Positions 47,579 through 56,477 of a stretch of DNA of 64,000 bases are shown piece after piece. The DNA is taken from NCBI GenBank assembly GCA_016716435.1, contig JADJWI010000008.1, positions 558,001 to 622,000 of the forward strand, read 5' to 3'. The stretch comes from Acidobacteriota bacterium (lineage in GTDB: Bacteria > Acidobacteriota > Blastocatellia > Pyrinomonadales > Pyrinomonadaceae). The notes under the pieces were generated by a model that searched no databases, had not been told where the DNA came from, and saw only the letters and a program-made list of their open reading frames with translations. The first letter of the stretch is position 1. Every line of letters begins with the position of its first letter. The position numbers and the translations under genes are program-made.

Positions 47579-48793
47579 CTAAGCTGCCTCCGCAGAGATG
47601 TTGTCGAGCGAACGCTTTTTCTCGTCTTCCAAACGCATCGTCTCGTGGTATGCATCGTAAACTGACTCAAATATCGCGTCCCATGACCTGTGTTCAGCGG
47701 ACGCTCGGGCCTGCAGCCGCATCTGCTCGAGCTTCTGCGGGTCATCCATCAGTTCGATGACGTGGTCACGAAATTCGTCGAGGTTCGCCGCGATGAAGCC
47801 GCTTTCGCCATGCGTTACGAGGAATTTCGGCCCCCCCTTGTCCGTAACGATCGGGACGACCCCCGAAGCCGCTGCCTCTTGAGCTACGTTGCCGAAAGCA
47901 TCCGTTTCAGAGGCAAAAATGAAGACGTCCATGTTCGCGTAAGCCTCCGCTAATTGCTCACCCGAGAGAAATCCCGTGAATTCCCCATTCTTCAAATTAC
48001 GCTGAAGGTATTCGCGCTCGTTGCCTTCGCCTACGATCAAAAACTTGAAATTACTCTTACCCTTCTCGTTCAACTCTTTCTCAAGATCGACGAACATCCG
48101 GACGTTCTTTTCGGCCCGAAGCCTGCCGACAAACCCTAGCCTGAAGACTCCATCATGGACGGTGCGTTTCGCCGGGGAAAAGAAGCTCGAATCGACCCCG
48201 CGGCCCATGTAGAGAGCTTTGCGGTGCGTTCCACGTCCGAGAAGATCGATCAGCTCCTTATTCGGAGCAAGCACCACCTTCGGCATCTTGTAGTAAAGAA
48301 CCGTGCCGTCAAGTATCTTTCTCTCCGCAAAACCCGAAAGTGAATTGGTGAGCCCTTGTGGTAGGAAACGCATCATCCGCCGCAGCCGTTGGGCTGCAAA
48401 TTCATGAACGTTCGTATGCCACGAACCGAGCAACGGCAATTGAAGCTTCCACGCTAGGTAAGCCCCGACGATGCTGACATCGTTAAGCCCGGTAATGTGC
48501 ATTACGTCCGGCTGAAATTCCATCAGCGCCTTTAGAACCTTGTTCGTATGGCGTTGAAAAAGCGGGTCGTAGGCCAGTTCTTCGTCGAGCGAAAAGGAGA
48601 CCGGCGAGCGCTTAAGGCTCATGAAACGGACGCTGCCTTCATCCCACGTTTTCGTCTTTTTTCCCGCATGGATGACCAACATCGGGAAGCCGTTCTTTTT
48701 CGCGTAGTCGGTCAAACGGCGACAGGTCATCGCCGCACCATTGACCTCAAGGTACGAATCCGGAAAAAAGGCTACTCTTGGTACTCTATCCAC
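47579..48793 (-). CDS. GT4 family glycosyltransferase, MgtA/SqdX-like
   Basis: A 404-residue GT-B enzyme. The N terminus RVAFFPDSYLEVNGAAMTCR, then SWHTNVHEFAAQRLR and the APNKELIDLLGRGTH segment closely follow the pattern of the SqdX and mannosyltransferase MgtA branch of GT4. The donor site is LGFVGRLRAEKNVRMFVD and FIFASETDAFGNVAQEAAASG (E-x7-E-like). SqdX moves sulfoquinovose to diacylglycerol; MgtA-like enzymes use GDP-mannose or UDP-sugars. A diacylglycerol glycosyltransferase role is plausible beside btaAB but unproven. Confidence 0.88.
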   Translation of the reverse strand: MDRVPRVAFFPDSYLEVNGAAMTCRRLTDYAKKNGFPMLVIHAGKKTKTWDEGSVRFMSLKRSPVSFSLDEELAYDPLFQRHTNKVLKALMEFQPDVMHITGLNDVSIVGAYLAWKLQLPLLGSWHTNVHEFAAQRLRRMMRFLPQGLTNSLSGFAERKILDGTVLYYKMPKVVLAPNKELIDLLGRGTHRKALYMGRGVDSSFFSPAKRTVHDGVFRLGFVGRLRAEKNVRMFVDLEKELNEKGKSNFKFLIVGEGNEREYLQRNLKNGEFTGFLSGEQLAEAYANMDVFIFASETDAFGNVAQEAAASGVVPIVTDKGGPKFLVTHGESGFIAANLDEFRDHVIELMDDPQKLEQMRLQARASAEHRSWDAIFESVYDAYHETMRLEDEKKRSLDNISAEAA

Positions 48794-48894
48794 AAAAAGC
48801 TAAAAACTGTCCCCTATAAAATGGACAGGCGGCCGTTTATCGCCCGCCTGCGTGATAATTTCGTCAATGATGTTCGCGTACCGCCGCCCAAGGG

Positions 48895-50121
48895 TCAAGC
48901 AGTTCCTTCGCTTGATAGTTCGGCCGTAACTTCGCGTGTCTGCGGTACCTGGAACCGAGCAGTTTCAACGCTCTTCGGCACTCGGTCTTTCTTCTTTCTA
49001 GCCACGCGAAATATCGGCATCAACCTCGGGCTGCCAAGCACGCCGAGCGTCCATATCGCCCAGCGAAGCCAAGTCGGGCCGCCGCGCTTCCAATGTACAG
49101 ACAACTGACGAAGTCCTTCGCCATCGCCAATGTCAAAATGGACGCGATCAAACCAACGCTTTCGGCCATCCGGAAACTCTTCGTAATGCTTGAGGATCTC
49201 TGAGAACGATCGAAGTTGCCGCGAATGGAGCGGATACTCGTATTCTGGCATCAGCACGACCTCGCTTCGCTTCTGTACCCTGATCTCGTCGGCAAATTCT
49301 TCAAAGGTGTCGGCGTTCGTCAGATTCACAACCGTGTTCGGCTGGCAGCCGTGTCGGTCGCCGCCGGTAGCAAGCGGAATCCCTAGCGATTCAGCAAGTT
49401 CAATTACTGCTTTGTTCTCTGACCAATTTCGGAACCCGTTGATCTCAAGTGCATGGACCCAGCGGCCGTGGATGCGGATGAAGTCCTTCAACAATTGCTC
49501 ATGCCGCTCCTGGCCGACGAGTTCGATGTCCCAAAGCGGATGGTTGAGAATAACAAGCACACCCGGAAGTTCGTTGAGCATCGCAAAGAGCTCGGCAAGC
49601 CGCTCGTCAGACTGCACTTCCTTGTTGAACGTAAAATCGAGCAGGTCCTTTGTAATATCGATCGCCCGATCTTTCGGGAGGTTATGGACTCCGACGTGGA
49701 AAAACCCATACGAGAAGGGAACCGTCCACTCGAGCGATATCGGGGCAGTTTCGCCTTCAGCTTTTTCGTTGATCCTCAGATTCGCATCGATCGAGTCGTG
49801 ATCTGTGATCGACACCATCGATTCGAGCCCGCAAGCGTGGATCTGATCTTTCTCGATCCGGTAAACGTCATGGGCGGTCAGCGGCGGGCTCCAATAGGCG
49901 GTCGAAAAATCGATCCCCTTTCCCTGGTTCTTCTCGTAATTGTCGCGTTCTTTCCGCCAGAAATGAGCGATGATCGGCAGCTTTTCGGCGTAATGCGGGA
50001 TAAAGTCGAGCATCTCTTTCGAGTGCTCTGTATGACAATGCAACGAGACGCCTTTCTTGGCGGTCTTGCTCAAGTCCTTTTGCTCACGCAGGATGTGCAA
50101 TCTCGTTGTTTTTAGTTTCAT
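48895..50121 (-). CDS. PHP-domain metal-dependent phosphoesterase
   Basis: A 408-residue protein with a full set of PHP metal ligands: SLHCHTEHSKEM (about residue 27), SITDHDSID (about 105), VILNHPLWD (about 195), ALEING (about 225) and TGGDRHGCQ (about 255). PHP enzymes hydrolyse phosphomonoesters with a trinuclear metal site. The C-terminal 130 residues are basic with one hydrophobic segment (LRWAIWTLGVLG), perhaps a membrane contact. It is the first gene of the seven-gene run that includes two GT4s and btaAB, so it may supply diacylglycerol or a sugar by dephosphorylation. This is inference. Confidence 0.85.
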   Translation of the reverse strand: MKLKTTRLHILREQKDLSKTAKKGVSLHCHTEHSKEMLDFIPHYAEKLPIIAHFWRKERDNYEKNQGKGIDFSTAYWSPPLTAHDVYRIEKDQIHACGLESMVSITDHDSIDANLRINEKAEGETAPISLEWTVPFSYGFFHVGVHNLPKDRAIDITKDLLDFTFNKEVQSDERLAELFAMLNELPGVLVILNHPLWDIELVGQERHEQLLKDFIRIHGRWVHALEINGFRNWSENKAVIELAESLGIPLATGGDRHGCQPNTVVNLTNADTFEEFADEIRVQKRSEVVLMPEYEYPLHSRQLRSFSEILKHYEEFPDGRKRWFDRVHFDIGDGEGLRQLSVHWKRGGPTWLRWAIWTLGVLGSPRLMPIFRVARKKKDRVPKSVETARFQVPQTREVTAELSSEGTA

Positions 50122-50450
50122 ACAATTTTCCTCGATCCCGGGCTGACCAAACTCTATAAACTACCAAATAAGTGCTAATAAGTAAATTCACATTCAGCCC
50201 GCAGTAAGCCAAGCTTAAGAGATGCTTCCGATAGGGGCGCAGATGCAAATTAGTTCGGGGCCGAAGGCTGGTCTTGGCCAGCTTGTTTCAGGCTCCGGAC
50301 AACGATTGGCGACCCGAATGAATCGTTTTCAAAGAACCATGTAATAAGCACGCGAATATTTAGAAATTGCTGTCACAATTGGCCGGTCGTCGGTGTTTTG
50401 TTATCTGAGTAAGGAATTAGGCCTACACTGGTCAAAACAGGAAAGCTTTT
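50122..50450. other. Intergenic region between divergent units
   Basis: These 329 bases separate the PHP-headed operon (leftward) from the DUF4097 gene (rightward). The part next to the PHP gene is AT-rich (about 50150-50200) and includes TAAGTGCTAATAAGTAAA-like sequence that could hold the leftward promoter, but no clear -35/-10 pair could be fixed. I see no gene and no stable hairpin. Confidence 0.5.
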
Positions 50451-52307
50451 ATGAATTGGATATATTCGATATTTATCGCGTGTTTGCTGTTCGGTGCGGA
50501 AGAACCGGCAGCCAATCGTACTGAACAACCGGCACCGACGGAAGTAACAATCCCGGCGGTTCGTCAGGATGTAACCGAAAGATTTGAGCAAAATTACCCG
50601 CTTCAGCCCAATGGCCGCGTGAGCCTTTCAAATATCAATGGCGATATCGTGATCGAGCCCTGGGACCGCAGCGAGGTCCGCGTCGTCGCGACGAAGACCG
50701 CCGATTCTGCCGAAACGCTTGCAGAGATCGAAATATCGGTCGATGCCGAACCTGCCGCCGTCCGCATAAAGACGGAAATGAAGGGCTGGGGATACGGCAA
50801 TCGAAACGAACGCAACCGATATCGCAGATCACGGGTAGATTATCGGATAAGCGTTCCCCGAACCGCACGGCTTGATTCGATCGAGAACGTAAACGGTTCG
50901 GTCAGTGTCTCCGGCCTTGCGGGTTCGACCAAGATCGCCGCTGTCAACGGCAACGTGAATGCCAGCGGACTCTCCGGAGTTTCGGACCTCTCAACGGTGA
51001 ACGGCCAGGTGATCGCTGATTTCACGACCGTCGCTCGCGGTTCACGCATCTCTCTCAGCACGGTCAACGGCTCGGTCGCAGTGACCTTGCCTTCCGACGT
51101 TGATGCAACGATAAGGGCAGATTCGCTCAATGGGCCGATCTCAAACGAATTCGGCCTGCCGGTCCGAAAGGGCCAGTACATCGGGCGTGACCTTCATGGA
51201 AGACTAGGTTCGGGCGATGCGCAGATAAGGCTCAACAGCGTCAATGGTGAACTGGCGATTAAGCGAAAGAGCGATGGCCGAAAGCAATCCCCGGCAACGA
51301 ACTTGCTTCGCGGAACAGAGGGCGACGAGGACACCGATGTCTCTGTGAATGTCGAAGCGGCTCGAGTTAACGCCGAGGTTGCGAGGGCCATGAGCCGGTC
51401 GAATGCCGAAATTCAGCGTTCTATGAAGGAGGCAGAGGCCGCTATAGCAAAAGCTCAGCCGGAGTTCGACCGGCTACGTGCGCGGGTCGAGATCGATACT
51501 GAGCGGCTAAGGGCTCTCGCCACCGAGCAGACGGCTCGGGAAGCACTTATCTTTGCACGCGAGTTTGGTGCCGGTTTCCCGGTCGGGGCTCCGCGTATTG
51601 CTGAAAGCTCGAAGTCGATCCCGGTCGATGCAGAGCCGCAGATCATTCTCAATACGAAAGGCTGTTCGGTCGTCGTCCGTGCTTGGGATAAACAGGAAGT
51701 TCGTTACACCGTTAGCGAGGTTGCCGGCCGGCGGGTCGGAGACCCCGTAACCGTCACCGACTCAGAAACAGGAAACCAGGTAAAGCTTGAGGTCGTCAAT
51801 GATGCCCCGGCGGGCCGGTTCTTTGGTTCCTCATTTACGGCACGCGTAGAGGTTTGGGTTCCCAAGCGTTCGAGCCTTAGCATTACAGCCGATGGTGACG
51901 TCCGAATCTCAGGCATCACAGGCAAAGTCGAAATAAACTCCGACGGAGCCTCGTCCGACGTCCGTGACGTCTCCGGCGACCTAAAGCTTGCGATAGGCGA
52001 CGGCAGGGCGCGTGTGATCGGTTTTGACGGCGGGCTCGTGGCGAGCTCGGACAACGGCGAATTGTATCTGGAAGGGACCTTTTCTTCGATCAACGCCGAA
52101 ACCTCGGGCGGCCGGACCGTCCTCTCATTACCCGCCTCAGCAAACGCAACCGTTTTTTCTAACATCGCCCCCGAGGTCGACTCGCTCCGCCTTGAAAATA
52201 TCGGCGAGGACCGTTTCCGTATCGGCAACGGAGCCGCTGAGTATCGATTCCGTTCCGAGGGCGGTGCCTTGGTAATTCGCTCCGCTGAGTTGCTTTCGGT
52301 CAAGTAA
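50451..52307 (+). CDS. DUF4097-type beta-helix surface protein
   Basis: A 618-residue secreted protein with a short signal-like N terminus (IYSIFIACLLFGAE). Two DUF4097-like parallel beta-helix parts are present: residues 45-260 (RVSLSNINGDIVIEPWDRSEVRV, then repeated VNGSVSVSGLAG-type turns) and 390-615 (ILNTKGCSVVVRAWDKQEVRY). Between them is a helical, Ala/Arg/Glu-rich stretch (ARVNAEVARAMSRSNAEIQ, about 300-370). DUF4097 proteins are adhesin-like with no known enzymatic role. A strong terminator follows. The start ATG lacks a clear Shine-Dalgarno site (AGGAAAGC lies close). Confidence 0.8.
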   Translation: MNWIYSIFIACLLFGAEEPAANRTEQPAPTEVTIPAVRQDVTERFEQNYPLQPNGRVSLSNINGDIVIEPWDRSEVRVVATKTADSAETLAEIEISVDAEPAAVRIKTEMKGWGYGNRNERNRYRRSRVDYRISVPRTARLDSIENVNGSVSVSGLAGSTKIAAVNGNVNASGLSGVSDLSTVNGQVIADFTTVARGSRISLSTVNGSVAVTLPSDVDATIRADSLNGPISNEFGLPVRKGQYIGRDLHGRLGSGDAQIRLNSVNGELAIKRKSDGRKQSPATNLLRGTEGDEDTDVSVNVEAARVNAEVARAMSRSNAEIQRSMKEAEAAIAKAQPEFDRLRARVEIDTERLRALATEQTAREALIFAREFGAGFPVGAPRIAESSKSIPVDAEPQIILNTKGCSVVVRAWDKQEVRYTVSEVAGRRVGDPVTVTDSETGNQVKLEVVNDAPAGRFFGSSFTARVEVWVPKRSSLSITADGDVRISGITGKVEINSDGASSDVRDVSGDLKLAIGDGRARVIGFDGGLVASSDNGELYLEGTFSSINAETSGGRTVLSLPASANATVFSNIAPEVDSLRLENIGEDRFRIGNGAAEYRFRSEGGALVIRSAELLSVK

Positions 52308-52312
52308 ATTGT

Positions 52313-52348
52313 GCGGCCCCGGTCATTCACACGGGGCCGCCTTTTTTT
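52313..52348 (+). terminator. Intrinsic terminator behind the DUF4097 gene
   Basis: Arms GCGGCCCCG and CGGGGCCGC are perfectly complementary with a 10-base loop, and seven T follow (52342-52348). It begins 6 bases after the stop codon. Confidence 0.96.
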
Positions 52349-52454
52349 GAAACCTTCTGACCGGAAATGCGTTTTAGTCAGGAGTCGTTTGCGGCTGCTT
52401 TGTCCGCATTACGGATTACTATTCGTCTTACTTACAAATAAATAGGAGAAAAGG

Positions 52455-55004
52455 ATGAACGCCATCATCATAATATTTGCGATCCTTCTCATCTCGATCT
52501 CCGCTTACGCCCAACCGACGACCGACGTCGCGTCAGCCGAAAAGTCATCATCCTCTAATACTAGCGAGGTGACGAAGGTTCCGGTGGGCAAGAGCGGAAA
52601 GGTCGATGTGCCCGCTGAAAAACTCAGGCCGATCAATATTCCCATCACCGATAGTGAGGTCACTATAGATGGCAGGCTCGATGAGCCCGCATGGCAGACG
52701 GCCGCAGTCTTTAAGGACTTCTATCAAACGAGCCCGGGCGACAACACGGCTCCCTCGCGGCCGACCGAAGCTTACGTTTTTTACGATGAGAAGCACTTGT
52801 ACATCGGTTTCAAGTGCTGGGACGAGCGCGACAAGATCCGGGCGACGATCGCAAAGCGAGACAACGTCTTCGGCGAAGATAACGTCCGCGTTTGGCTTGA
52901 CACGTTTAACGATCAAAGGCGTGCCTACGTGCTTGGCTTTAACCCGCTCGGAATTCAGCAGGACGGCATTTACACCGAAGGCCAGGGGGCCGATTTCAGC
53001 GTGGATATCGTCATGGAATCAAAGGGTGTGATCGAAGATTGGGGCTGGGCAGTTGAGGTGAAAATACCTTTCAAGTCGCTCCGTTACCAAGCCGGCGAGG
53101 GGAAGCTTTGGGGCTTTAATGTCGCCAGAAACATCGACCGCTTTAATGACGAATTCACCCAATGGCTTCCGGACGACCGCGACATCTCCGGCTTTCTGAT
53201 CAAGCATGGCAAGATAACCGGCCTCAATAGCATCAAATATGAACGGACGCTTGAGGTAGTCCCGAGCGTTACCGTCTCACAGACCGGCCGAAGGACGCGG
53301 ACGATCCCGCGGTACCAATTGACGCCCGGTGCCATCGACCCCGGCCGCTTTGTAAACGAAGCGATCAAACCGGAGTTTGGCGTAACGCTGAAGTACAGCA
53401 TTTCGCCAAACATAACGCTCGACGCGGCGATCAACCCTGACTTTGCCGAGATCGAAGCAGATGCTCCGGTCGTTACTGCTAACCAAAGATTTCCGATCTT
53501 TTTTCAGGAGAAGAGGCCGTTCTTTCTTGAGGGCCAGGAGATATTCAGCTCGCCGCTTCGTGTTTTTTATTCGCGGACGATCATCGATCCGGACGCGGCC
53601 GTAAAGCTGACCGGAAAGATCGGCAAGACCTCGTTCGGCTTTCTTGCCGCTTCCGATAAGGCTCCCGGAAATTACGATGAGGACGACCGTAACGATCCCT
53701 CGGTCCGTCCGCGAATCGATGAGTTTCTGGACAAGAACGCACTCTTCGGTGTGCTTCGCCTAAAACGCGATTTTGGAAAGGAAAACAACATCGGCCTTTT
53801 CGCCACATACCGGAGCTTTCCTGAGCAGAAAAATGTCACGGCGGGCTTTGACGGGCGGATCAAAGTTAATTCGCAAACTACGGCCAGCTTTCAAGTTGTT
53901 GGCACCCACTCCAAGCGATGCTTCTTTGAGACGGCGTTCGATGCAACCTCCGACCCAACACAGGCACAAAGAAACCGCGAGATCTGCGGTGGCGGGACGT
54001 TCGGCGGCGTGACGCAACTCGGCAGCCCGTACAACCAATATCGGTCCGGTAACGGTATCGGATATTACGCAAACCTTGACCATTCGACCGACCGCCGCGG
54101 TTGGTTCCTGGAGGTCGGCGGCCAGAGCAAGGACTACCGGACCGACGCCGGTTTCACTCGAAGAACGAACACGAATTTCGCCTTTGCCTTCAATCGGTTC
54201 AGTACGAAGTCAGACGCTAATGCGTCGATCATCCGTGCCTCATGGGCCCAGTTCAGCGGCATCGATTACGACTGGAGTGGCAGATTGCAGCGGTTCCGGG
54301 CCGGAACGAACGTGAACCTATCGCTTCAGAAGAACACTTATTTGAATTTCGAATCTGCGATCGTTTACGACAAGATCTACGAAGAAGAGTTCGGGCTCAA
54401 GCGTCTCCCGACCCGGCCGCAGGGAACTTTTCTCGGCGATCCGACCCGTGCCACCTGGCAGCAGATCGTATCCGGAAATATCAACCAAACACCGCACAAA
54501 AGGTTCAACTACGGAATGTTCGTGGGCTTTATCAACAATGCGTTCGACTTTGACCTCGGATCCGGCGGACAGATAGATCCCGGGCCCGGCCAACAGTTTG
54601 ATGCCGAGGTCTGGGGCGAGGTCAAGCCAACGGACCCTCTCCGCATCTCGCTTTCGTACCGCAAGAGCCGGCTTGTCCGCAATGATAATCGGCGGCGGGC
54701 GTTCGACGCAGACATCGTGAGCCTCCGTTCGACGTATCAGTTCACGCGATTCCTGTTTGCACGGATGCGGCTGGACTATAACTCGACGCGGAGCCACTAT
54801 GCCGGCCAGGCCCTTTTCGGCTGGAACCCGAATCCCGGCACCGCCTTTTACATCGGTTACAACGATGACTTCAATTACAGCGGCATAAGCCCATTTACGG
54901 GACAGTTTGAGCCCGGCTTTAAGCGAAACGGCCGAACCTTCTTTATCCGCATGAGTGGCTGCCGCCTTTTTTATTTTTTTCCACAGGGCGAAAACTTCTT
55001 GTAA
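52455..55004 (+). CDS. DUF5916 protein with CBM9-like domain and outer membrane barrel
   Basis: An 849-residue secreted protein. After the signal peptide (ISAYAQ) and a Ser-rich linker, residues 58-255 form a CBM9-like domain (DSEVTIDGRLDEPAWQTAAVF, LYIGFKCWD, EDWGWAVEVKIPFKSLRY). The DUF5916 region follows (INPDFAEIEADAPVVTANQRFPIFFQEKRPFFLEG), a signature of the family, and then a beta barrel of many amphipathic strands. It is likely an outer membrane protein that binds or imports carbohydrate or protein ligands. The last residues are SGCRLFYFFPQGENFL instead of the usual aromatic-ended barrel strand, next to T-rich sequence; a late frameshift may have altered the C terminus. Confidence 0.88.
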   Translation: MNAIIIIFAILLISISAYAQPTTDVASAEKSSSSNTSEVTKVPVGKSGKVDVPAEKLRPINIPITDSEVTIDGRLDEPAWQTAAVFKDFYQTSPGDNTAPSRPTEAYVFYDEKHLYIGFKCWDERDKIRATIAKRDNVFGEDNVRVWLDTFNDQRRAYVLGFNPLGIQQDGIYTEGQGADFSVDIVMESKGVIEDWGWAVEVKIPFKSLRYQAGEGKLWGFNVARNIDRFNDEFTQWLPDDRDISGFLIKHGKITGLNSIKYERTLEVVPSVTVSQTGRRTRTIPRYQLTPGAIDPGRFVNEAIKPEFGVTLKYSISPNITLDAAINPDFAEIEADAPVVTANQRFPIFFQEKRPFFLEGQEIFSSPLRVFYSRTIIDPDAAVKLTGKIGKTSFGFLAASDKAPGNYDEDDRNDPSVRPRIDEFLDKNALFGVLRLKRDFGKENNIGLFATYRSFPEQKNVTAGFDGRIKVNSQTTASFQVVGTHSKRCFFETAFDATSDPTQAQRNREICGGGTFGGVTQLGSPYNQYRSGNGIGYYANLDHSTDRRGWFLEVGGQSKDYRTDAGFTRRTNTNFAFAFNRFSTKSDANASIIRASWAQFSGIDYDWSGRLQRFRAGTNVNLSLQKNTYLNFESAIVYDKIYEEEFGLKRLPTRPQGTFLGDPTRATWQQIVSGNINQTPHKRFNYGMFVGFINNAFDFDLGSGGQIDPGPGQQFDAEVWGEVKPTDPLRISLSYRKSRLVRNDNRRRAFDADIVSLRSTYQFTRFLFARMRLDYNSTRSHYAGQALFGWNPNPGTAFYIGYNDDFNYSGISPFTGQFEPGFKRNGRTFFIRMSGCRLFYFFPQGENFL

Positions 55005-55086
55005 TTATTTAACTCATGATGTATAAACATATGAAGATAGGACGTTTCCCGCTCTTAATTCACCATAGCAGCTCTTGGAGGAGACA

Positions 55087-56199
55087 ATGAGAAGTACCCG
55101 AAGTTTCTTGGCATTCACCGCCGCTTTTGCCCTTACCGTCTTGGCCATCCCGATGTTCCTCGCCGCTCCGGCTTATGGACAGGACAGCCGCGTCGCTCTA
55201 CAGCGCGGATACAGGACCGGATATTCTGACGGCTACATGGCCGGTTACCGCGATTCGATCGATAACAACTCGCGGAACATCGCCCGCCACAAAGAATACA
55301 CGCAGGCGGACCGGGCTTACAGTAAAGATTATGGCCAGCTTGACGATTATCGCGATGGATATCGGCAGGGCTTCGAAGGCGGTTACGCGACCGGTTTTGA
55401 GAAACGGCCGTTCGAATCGGCTATTCCGCAGGGCCTCGCGAAACGCGGCCTGAACACTGTGCCGCCGGCCGAAGAACTGGTCTCGGCAACGCCGGTAGAA
55501 TCCCCGGTTTCCGAGCCGACCGTTGTTCAGCCTCCTGTTGAAACGACGCCCGAACCAGAGGTCGCAGACACCGCACCGAGCTATACTCCGGCCGTTGACC
55601 AAACACAGCAGCCCGAGCAGCCGATTCGCAAGGCATCATTCACCGCGGCGACGAATGACATCATTTTGATCCCGAGAGATACGGAACTCATCGTTGAGAT
55701 ACAGGAAGACCTCAACACCGAGCAGAATCGCGTCGGCGACAAATTTACCGCTCGCGTTGTGTCTCCGGTCGAGATCGAAGGGGCCATTATTGAGGGCCGG
55801 ATCGAAAAGATCACAAAGCCGGGTCGGATCAAGCGGCGCTCGCAGATGCAGCTCACATTCGACCGGATCGTCCTGACCGAGGAACGATGGAGCAACTATT
55901 CCGCTACGTTGGCCGAGGTGATACCGATCAAGGGCGACAACGTTCTGACCGTCAGCGACGAGGGAACTGCAGTAGGCAAGCGGGCTCTCAAAGAAGACGG
56001 CATAAAGGTCGGAGCAGCTACGGGCGCAGGGCTTGGAATCGGTGCGATCACCGCCGGGCCGGTCGGTGCCGCGGTCGGTGCAGGGATCGGTGCGGCATTC
56101 GGCGTCGGAGCTGTTGTGGTCGAACGCGGAAAGCATATCCGCCTTATCAAGAACCAGCAACTGAAGATCCGGACCGCATACGACACGCGGATCAGATAA
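55087..56199 (+). CDS. Secreted glycine-zipper protein with GY-rich repeats
   Basis: A 370-residue protein with a signal peptide (LAIPMFLAAPAYGQ). Residues 38-110 carry Gly-Tyr/Asp repeats (GYRTGYSDGYMAGYRD, DGYRQGFEGGYATGF), followed by a Pro/Thr/Glu linker, a beta domain (LIVEIQEDLNTEQNRVGDKF to LTFDRIVL) and a glycine zipper helix hairpin (GAATGAGLGIGAITAGPVGA, VGAGIGAAFGVGAVVV, about 305-350). Glycine zippers insert in membranes or oligomerise. The beta domain resembles the one of TrbI/VirB10-like proteins and LysM-less lipoproteins, but I cannot assign it. The ATG at 55087 follows GGAGGAG. A terminator follows. Confidence 0.72.
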   Translation: MRSTRSFLAFTAAFALTVLAIPMFLAAPAYGQDSRVALQRGYRTGYSDGYMAGYRDSIDNNSRNIARHKEYTQADRAYSKDYGQLDDYRDGYRQGFEGGYATGFEKRPFESAIPQGLAKRGLNTVPPAEELVSATPVESPVSEPTVVQPPVETTPEPEVADTAPSYTPAVDQTQQPEQPIRKASFTAATNDIILIPRDTELIVEIQEDLNTEQNRVGDKFTARVVSPVEIEGAIIEGRIEKITKPGRIKRRSQMQLTFDRIVLTEERWSNYSATLAEVIPIKGDNVLTVSDEGTAVGKRALKEDGIKVGAATGAGLGIGAITAGPVGAAVGAGIGAAFGVGAVVVERGKHIRLIKNQQLKIRTAYDTRIR

Positions 56200-56235
56200 C
56201 TATGCATTCAGGGGTAACAGCCGGTGAAAACAAAA

Positions 56236-56290
56236 GACGGGCCTGAACAGACGCTCTCCTCCAGTGGCATGTTCGGGCCCGTCTTCTTTT
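56236..56290 (+). terminator. Intrinsic terminator behind the glycine-zipper gene
   Basis: Arms GACGGGCCTGAACA (56236-56249) and TGTTCGGGCCCGTC (56270-56283) pair almost fully around a 20-base loop and are followed by a T-rich tract TTCTTTTT. The rest of the 56200-56477 gap, upstream of citrate synthase, shows no gene and no promoter that I can fix. Confidence 0.88.
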
Positions 56291-56477
56291 TACTCGTTTG
56301 GTTCATGGAGTCCCGAAGCGGAATCCGTAACTGTCACGCCATCGAATGGCTTAATTAGTGGCCTTATGAAGCACGTGCGAATTATCTCCCGGCGAAAACC
56401 ACTGCTTTACTAAGGTATTCACCTTCGCTAAACTAGAGAGTTGGTAACATTTACAAAAGCGGGATTGAAAAATAGTA

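Noticed and set aside
49453..50115. 220-codon plus-strand frame
   Set aside because: Antisense to the PHP gene; no ribosome site and no recognisable domain.
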